Source: Oribacterium sp. UBA5894 (lineage in GTDB: Bacteria; Bacillota; Clostridia; Lachnospirales; Lachnospiraceae). From it: a stretch of DNA of 6,216 bases. This document shows positions 5,358 to 6,216 of the stretch, piece by piece (position 1 is the stretch's first letter; each line of letters starts with the position of its first letter). The notes beneath the pieces are model-generated. The model saw nothing but the letters and a program-made list of their open reading frames with translations, was not told the DNA's origin and searched no databases. The position numbers and the translations under genes are program-made. Location: positions 3,222 to 9,437 of the forward strand of contig DJEQ01000017.1 of the NCBI GenBank assembly GCA_002431355.1, in the 5' to 3' direction.

Positions 5358-6029
5358 ATGCCGATTCCTGTGAAAAAGAAAGAAGAGAAGCCACAGACCG
5401 CGAAGGAGCGGGTTTATGCCGCTGTGCGGGAGTGGATTATTGACGGAACCCTGCAGCCGGGGGAGCAGATCCTCGATCAGGAAATTGCAGAATACTTTTC
5501 GGTCAGCCGTACCCCGGTACGGGAGGCCATTCAGATGCTGGCGGATCAGAAGCTGGTGGAAATTCAGCCTGGGAAGGCCACGCGAGTGACGAAGATCAGC
5601 CTTGAGGAGGCCATGTCCAATTACCGCGTAGCCGCCGAGCTGAGTGCAATGGCCCTGGAGATGGCCTATCCGAAGCTGACGGCCGCCGTACTGGACGAGC
5701 TGCAGCAGATCGACCACGATTTCAGCATTGCCGGTCGCAGCCGAAACGTGAAGGCGGCGGAGGCGCTGGATGCACAGTTCCATCATCGCATTTTCGAGCT
5801 CGCGGGCAATTATTTTCTCGGAGAGTTTGCACGCATCCTCGAGAGCCATAGCCAACGGGTGGAGAATCTGTACTTTTCTCAGAATGATGAGCTGAGTTTT
5901 CAGTCGCATCAGGATATTCTTCGTGCACTCCGTCAGAAAGACTTGCCTGCAGCGAAGAGTGCCATGCGACATAACTGGCTGCACACCGTGGAGCTCATCA
6001 AGGAAAATCAGGCACGGTCAGCGCTTTAA
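5358..6029 (+). CDS. GntR-family transcriptional regulator with FCD ligand-binding domain
   Basis: A 223-residue FadR-subfamily regulator. Residues 14-78 form the winged helix-turn-helix: TAKERVYAAVREWI, then LQPGEQILDQEIAEYFSVSRTPVREAI at 32-58, the standard GntR recognition region. Residues 82-215 form the all-helical FCD domain, which binds an organic acid or amino acid, often through a metal. Expected ligands D138 and H142 (DAQFHH) and H184 are present. The last family histidine, usually in M-R-x-H, appears as M-R-H-N at 203-206, so H205 or H209 must serve or metal binding is altered. The gene is divergent from ridA-dpaL-symporter, and the two palindromes in the shared intergenic region suggest that it controls that operon and itself. 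The effector is unknown; diaminopropionate or a product of its breakdown is a guess from context. The last codons lie inside a palindromic repeat. Confidence 0.93.
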   Translation: MPIPVKKKEEKPQTAKERVYAAVREWIIDGTLQPGEQILDQEIAEYFSVSRTPVREAIQMLADQKLVEIQPGKATRVTKISLEEAMSNYRVAAELSAMALEMAYPKLTAAVLDELQQIDHDFSIAGRSRNVKAAEALDAQFHHRIFELAGNYFLGEFARILESHSQRVENLYFSQNDELSFQSHQDILRALRQKDLPAAKSAMRHNWLHTVELIKENQARSAL

Positions 6030-6216
6030 AATAAACCGTGCCTATGCCAATGCATCCGCCTCAACATCATCATAGGCACGTCCAGGCTGAAAAACGCGTA
6101 GTATGCCTGTAAAAGCGGAAGCACCACCGAGACAGTATAGGCACGTTTGGCGCGAAAAACACGCAGCATGCCTGTAAAAACGAAGATCGCTCGGAAAAAT
6201 CATAGGCATGCCCGGG
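6007..6216. repeat. Array of ~40-bp palindromic repeats at 64-65-bp pitch (runs off right edge)
   Basis: Four units begin at 6007, 6071, 6136 and 6201, steps of 64, 65 and 65. Each has a left arm like CATAGGCACG and a right arm like CRTGCCTATG about 20 bases later, then a spacer of about 25 bases, A-rich in the second and third units. Interiors differ between units. The first is degenerate at its left end and overlaps the last regulator codons; the fourth is cut by the window edge. The same arms and spacing make up the terminators at 1729-1839. No T-run follows these units on the plus strand, so most are not obvious terminators for the regulator. The fourth has A5 on its left (6195-6199) and would terminate a minus-strand gene arriving from the right. 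Confidence 0.75.
6010..6043 (+). other. Hairpin across the regulator stop codon
   Basis: AGGCACGGT (6010-6018) and ACCGTGCCT (6035-6043) are perfect 9-base inverted repeats around the TAA at 6027-6029. The right arm can instead pair with CATAGGCACG at 6071-6080 (CGTGCCTATG at 6037-6046, 10 perfect pairs). No U-tract follows either form, so a terminator role is doubtful; a role in protecting the mRNA 3' end is possible. Confidence 0.5.

Noticed and set aside
4888..5394. A 168-codon minus-strand frame across the ridA/regulator intergenic region.
   Set aside because: It runs through two promoters, two operators and the 61-bp repeats. The repeat pitch is not a multiple of three, so the repeats do not give repeated peptide, and no ribosome binding site is visible.
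5277..5984. A 235-codon minus-strand frame opposite the regulator gene.
   Set aside because: Shadow of the GntR/FCD gene, whose helix-turn-helix and FCD motifs are clear on the plus strand.
6010..6135. A rho-independent terminator for the regulator gene in the repeat array.
   Set aside because: The hairpins are strong, but no T-run follows any of them on the plus strand within the window.

Overview
The window looks like chromosomal DNA of a Bacillota (Firmicutes) anaerobe or near relative. The grounds are strong AAGGAG-type ribosome binding sites, sigma-A-like promoters, a free-standing methionine synthase activation subunit next to metF, and an alanine/glycine-type sodium symporter of the AGCS family. 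No gene allows a species-level call, and there is no sign of phage, plasmid or insertion sequence. Base composition looks even across the genes.

Left part (1-1672, minus strand): a methionine / one-carbon unit. metF (methylenetetrahydrofolate reductase) is followed after 4 bases by a stand-alone activation domain of cobalamin-dependent methionine synthase, which runs off the left edge. A promoter is visible at 1643-1672, followed by a leader of about 125 nt with competing hairpins. MetF makes 5-methyl-THF, and the second protein keeps the B12 enzyme that uses it reactivated.

Middle (1707-4973, minus strand): a compact catabolic operon, ridA - dpaL - AGCS symporter, with 18-base gaps. DpaL (PLP-dependent diaminopropionate ammonia-lyase) makes pyruvate and ammonia through 2-aminoacrylate. 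RidA hydrolyses that reactive enamine, and the symporter moves a small amino acid across the membrane. The operon ends in two tandem rho-independent terminators (1729-1839) that separate it from metF.

Right part (5056-6029, plus strand): a divergently transcribed GntR/FCD-family regulator, probably the operon's own regulator. Two near-identical palindromes (core GCAATATATYGC) sit at the start of the ridA transcript and over the -35 box of the regulator gene, and are the best operator candidates. The regulator mRNA has an unusually long leader (about 260 nt) with three tandem 28-bp repeats at exactly 61-bp pitch. Substitutions in the third copy are mostly compensatory, while a GACGAG loop is invariant.

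Repeats: a second, unrelated family is a palindrome of about 40 bp (arms CATAGGCAYG / CRTGCCTATG, about 20 bp apart). It builds both terminators at 1729-1839 and forms an array at 6007-6216 with 64-65-bp pitch that begins inside the last codons of the regulator gene and runs off the right edge. The two repeat families and the operator pair are the least explained parts of the window; the protein-coding genes are ordinary members of known families.
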